From NCBI GenBank assembly GCA_016124845.1, contig WGMW01000050.1, forward strand, positions 1-37,561: a DNA stretch of 37,561 nt, in the 5' to 3' direction. The position numbers and the translations under genes are program-made. The stretch's first letter is position 1; the number at the start of each line of letters is the position of its first letter. The notes under the pieces were generated by a model, which saw only the letters and a list, made by a program, of their open reading frames with translations, was not told the DNA's origin and made no database searches. The stretch is from Flavobacteriales bacterium. GTDB lineage: Bacteria; Bacteroidota; Bacteroidia; UBA10329. Below, piece by piece: positions 34,609 through 37,561 of the stretch.

Positions 34609-37561
34609 ATGGATAAAACCTTTACAGACCTTTTCGTCTCGCTTCGAGATAAGAGCAGATCGGTCATCTGCTTTTTTGCGGTCCTATTTCTTTTTCAGAG
34701 CCCTTCGTTTGCCCAGCTGACCGTTACGGAGGCTACCACCAATGCCGAAGGAGCCGCATTGATCGAGAACGTTTTCCTCGGTTCATGTGTCTCAGTATCT
34801 AACGTCCAATACTCAAGCAGTTACAACCCTGCGGTTGGCGAATTTTCGAATGGAAATACAACGAACATCGGTCTTGATTATGGTATAATTATGACTTCTG
34901 GCCAAGCGAATTTGGCAATCGGACCGAACGATACAAAGTGTGCAGAAAGACAGAATGGTGGCCCAAGTGACAGCGACCTTGCATCGTTGGCAGGAGCGAG
35001 TATCCGTGACCGCACCGTGCTTGAATTTGATTTCATTCCTCAGAACGATACGATATCTTTTGATTATGTGTTCGCTTCTGAAGAGTACCATGAATGGGTC
35101 AACGCTGGCTACAACGATGCATTTGGTTTCTTCATCTCAGGGCCAGGTATTGCGGGGCCTTACAGTGGCGGTGCCCAGAATATTGCTCTTATCCCAGGGA
35201 CATCGACCCCAGTTACAATCGACAACGTCAATAATGGTCAGAAGGGACCGACAAGTTGCGGAAGTACGCCTGCGGCAGCAACAGGCCCATGTACCAACTG
35301 TTCCTACTTTGTGGACAATACAGGTGGGTCTACGATTCAGTACGATGGGTTTACAACCGTTCTTACTGCAACAGCGATTGTCACTCCATGTCTGACCTAC
35401 CATATTAAATTGGCGGTTGGTGATGCAGGAGACCAACGATACGATTCAGGGGTTTTCCTGAAGGGTGGCAGTTTCTCCGCTGGCGGAGGCGTAACGGTTG
35501 AGTTGGAAACCACTACCATTCCACCGGGCATCTACGAAGGTTGTAATGATGCATGGTTTATTTTCAGAAGGGTTGCGGGAGCCGATAATACGAGCTCTGT
35601 CACCGCAAATTTTTTGGTTACGGGAACTGCGATACCTGGAGTTGATTATTCCGCATTGCCATCTTCTGTTACCATCCCTGCGGGTCAGGATTCGGTGGCG
35701 TTCAACATCAGTGTGTTTCTCGATTACATCACCGAAGGCCCTGAGACCATTACTGTAACGCTGGAAGATCCACCATGCGCTTGCGAGGCCCCGGGTTCTG
35801 CAACCGTTACTATTCTTGACAATGACATTCCATTGGCGGTTACAACCACAGGAACCACCACCATCTGTCTTGGCCAGTCGGCCGATCTGACGGCAAACCC
35901 AAGCGGTTCTCAGTCGCCTTACACAAGTGGATGGGACAACGGTCTGCCAGCTGGCGATAACCAAACAGTGTCACCAACCACCACCACAACTTATACATAC
36001 ACGGTTACCGACCAATGTGGAGGTCAGACCGTATCGAGTTCAGAGACCATCACCGTCATCAGACCTGACTTTACCGTAGATGATGCCCAACAATGTTTGG
36101 ATGGCAATAGTTTTCAATTCACCAATACAGGAGCCACAGGTGGCTCCGTTACGCATTTATGGGATTTCGGTGATGGCAACTCATCAAACCAAGAAAATCC
36201 GAGTCACAGTTATGTGGCCGATGGCGATTTCACGGTAACGCATTACATCATCTTCACGGCTTCGAACTGTACGGCAGATGCTTCGGCCACGATCACGGTT
36301 TACCCAGAACCAGTGATCACCGCCACGGTCGATCAGAACGTGATCTGTTCGGGAGGAACAGACGGTCAGATCTCCACTTCTGTTTCTGGCGGAACGCCTA
36401 CGTACACATATTCTTGGTCTCCTGGCGGGCAGACCACCTCTTCAATTACAGGCCAAGCGGTTGGAACTTACACGGTTACGGTTACTGATGCCAACGGTTG
36501 TACCGATTCGGACGCGCAGACCATCACGCAGGTGGATCCCGTGAATCCGACTGCCGTCTGTCAGAACATCACGGTTCAGTTGGATGGTTCGGGCAACGCC
36601 ACCATCTCCGCAACAGATGTTGACAATGGTTCATCTGATAACTGTGGCATCGCCTCGATGGTGGTTTCACCGAATGCGTTCACGTGTGCCGAACTGGGCG
36701 CAAATACGGTTACGCTAACGGTAACAGACGTAAACAGCAACACAGACGATTGTACTGCTACTGTAACGGTTGAGGACAACGTGGATCCAACGGCCGTTTG
36801 TCAGAACATCACCGTTTATCTGGATGCTTCTGGAAATGCTTCGATCACCGCAGCCGATGTTGACGGAGGTTCAACCGATAACTGCTCTGTAACTGTTTCG
36901 GCTACTCCTTTGGCGTTTACGTGTGCCAATGTCGGTGCAAATTCGGTGACGCTCACAGCCACCGACCCAAGCAGCAACACCGACAATTGCACAGCCACGG
37001 TAACCGTTGCAGACACCACGGGTCCAACAGCTATTTGTCAAGATGTTACACTTTCTCTGGATGGTTCAGGAAGTCTTCTTGTACTTCCTACTGACATTGA
37101 CAACGGCTCGAATGATGCGTGTGGAATCAGCGGCATGTTTGCCAATCCAGCCGCCTTTGATTGTGCGGATATAGGCACACACACCGTCACCCTCACGGTT
37201 ACCGACAACAACAGCAACGTTTCAACATGTACATCAACCGTTACGGTTGTTGATGATGAAGCTCCAACGGCCGTCTGCCAGAACATCACGGTCTACTTGG
37301 GCGGAGCGGGAAGTGCCTCTATCGTGGCAAGCGATGTCGACAATGGTTCAAGCGACAACTGTTCGGTGAGCCTTTCTGCCACGCCCCTTTCGTTCGACTG
37401 CTCAAGCACAGGTACGAACACGGTCACGCTAACTGCCACCGACCCGAGCAGCAACACGGACAACTGCACGTCAACGGTTACGGTGCTTGATACGGTGAGT
37501 CCGACCGCAATCTGCCAGAACATCAGCGTTTATTTGGATGGAGCCGGAAGTGCCACCATCG
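34609..37561 (+). CDS. Second giant surface protein, tandem paralogue, cut off by the window end
   Basis: From the ATG at 34609 the frame stays open to the last base (984 whole codons plus one base), so this gene runs beyond the window. It has a signal peptide (MDKTFTDLFVSLRDKSRS, hydrophobic core, cleavage after PSFAQ), then the same order as its neighbour: choice-of-anchor L domain (34730-35480), Calx-beta-like (35490-35825), Ig-like (35830-36060), PKD with WDFGDGNSS (36065-36300), SprB-type repeat (36310-36535), then HYR-like repeats from 36547. Clear sequence likeness across all of these shows a tandem gene duplication. The C-terminus, and thus the expected T9SS sorting domain, cannot be seen. 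A 182-bp gap separates the two genes; no perfect promoter element was found in it. Confidence 0.9.
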   Translation, partial: MDKTFTDLFVSLRDKSRSVICFFAVLFLFQSPSFAQLTVTEATTNAEGAALIENVFLGSCVSVSNVQYSSSYNPAVGEFSNGNTTNIGLDYGIIMTSGQANLAIGPNDTKCAERQNGGPSDSDLASLAGASIRDRTVLEFDFIPQNDTISFDYVFASEEYHEWVNAGYNDAFGFFISGPGIAGPYSGGAQNIALIPGTSTPVTIDNVNNGQKGPTSCGSTPAAATGPCTNCSYFVDNTGGSTIQYDGFTTVLTATAIVTPCLTYHIKLAVGDAGDQRYDSGVFLKGGSFSAGGGVTVELETTTIPPGIYEGCNDAWFIFRRVAGADNTSSVTANFLVTGTAIPGVDYSALPSSVTIPAGQDSVAFNISVFLDYITEGPETITVTLEDPPCACEAPGSATVTILDNDIPLAVTTTGTTTICLGQSADLTANPSGSQSPYTSGWDNGLPAGDNQTVSPTTTTTYTYTVTDQCGGQTVSSSETITVIRPDFTVDDAQQCLDGNSFQFTNTGATGGSVTHLWDFGDGNSSNQENPSHSYVADGDFTVTHYIIFTASNCTADASATITVYPEPVITATVDQNVICSGGTDGQISTSVSGGTPTYTYSWSPGGQTTSSITGQAVGTYTVTVTDANGCTDSDAQTITQVDPVNPTAVCQNITVQLDGSGNATISATDVDNGSSDNCGIASMVVSPNAFTCAELGANTVTLTVTDVNSNTDDCTATVTVEDNVDPTAVCQNITVYLDASGNASITAADVDGGSTDNCSVTVSATPLAFTCANVGANSVTLTATDPSSNTDNCTATVTVADTTGPTAICQDVTLSLDGSGSLLVLPTDIDNGSNDACGISGMFANPAAFDCADIGTHTVTLTVTDNNSNVSTCTSTVTVVDDEAPTAVCQNITVYLGGAGSASIVASDVDNGSSDNCSVSLSATPLSFDCSSTGTNTVTLTATDPSSNTDNCTSTVTVLDTVSPTAICQNISVYLDGAGSATI
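36547..37561 (+). repeat. HYR-like repeat array of the second giant gene (partial)
   Basis: Units begin at 36547, 36787, 37024, 37264 and 37501 (incomplete), giving lengths 240, 237, 240, 237. The two 237-nt units (36787 and 37264) share SATPLAF/SATPLSF and TATDPSSNTDNC, which the other units lack, so the array has a two-unit higher-order pattern. All four complete units keep the four-cysteine layout of the first gene. Confidence 0.88.

Noticed and set aside
36576-37523. Series of minus-strand frames of 67-83 residues beginning MSSTVTV or similar
   Set aside because: They recur with the repeat period and mirror the HYR-like units of the second giant gene, so they are shadows.

Overview
The window comes from a member of the Bacteroidota, most likely a Flavobacteriales-like lineage. 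The reasons are: C-terminal sorting domains of the type IX secretion system (both type A and type B), HYR-like, PKD and SprB-type extracellular repeats, a DUF4271 gene beside hemD, an F-type ATP synthase cluster without beta and epsilon genes, and several upstream matches to the Bacteroidota promoter element TAnnTTTG with few Shine-Dalgarno sequences. No tRNA, rRNA, CRISPR array, insertion sequence or prophage gene could be recognised.

Layout. (1) 64-6968, minus strand: bactofilin, an AtpI/AtpZ-like protein, a small secreted beta-domain protein and a four-helix membrane protein, then atpB-atpE-atpF-atpH-atpA-atpG. A near-ideal promoter directly before atpB, a strong hairpin between atpE and atpF and a palindrome after atpG mark out the structural operon. 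(2) 7031-10868, plus strand: a hotdog thioesterase, a GT-C membrane glycosyltransferase and two GT2 glycosyltransferases. They converge on (3) 10865-16159, minus strand: DUF4271 membrane protein, hemD, a terminator, rnpA, a C-terminal processing protease and an O-antigen ligase-like polymerase. (4) 16201-19542, plus: a DUF255/thioredoxin-fold lipoprotein and a divergent Nramp-family transporter that lacks the canonical metal-site motifs. (5) 19549-21099, minus: a secreted delta-60 repeat protein with a type A T9SS signal. (6) 21169-24999: a GNAT acetyltransferase, tyrS, an A+T-rich orphan membrane protein, a LuxE-like acyl-protein synthetase (minus) and a small lipoprotein. (7) 25004-26731, minus: Na/Pi cotransporter with a PhoU-like tail. 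(8) 26918-37561, plus: two giant tandem paralogous surface proteins. The first is complete (about 2500 residues). The second starts at 34609 and is still open at the window edge after 984 codons.

The most distinctive part is region 8. Both giants begin with a choice-of-anchor L domain, a Calx-beta-like domain, an Ig-like segment, a PKD domain and a SprB-type repeat, followed by an array of about 80-residue HYR-like repeats. In the first gene there are 12 repeats with an exact 240-nt period (one unit is 243 nt), each with four cysteines in fixed places. In the second gene the units alternate 240 and 237 nt. The array looks like a disulfide-pinned, recombination-prone stalk of a T9SS-exported adhesin. 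Regulatory reading suggests that several genes here sit only 4-6 nt behind a TAnnTTTG element, which would give leaderless or nearly leaderless mRNAs.
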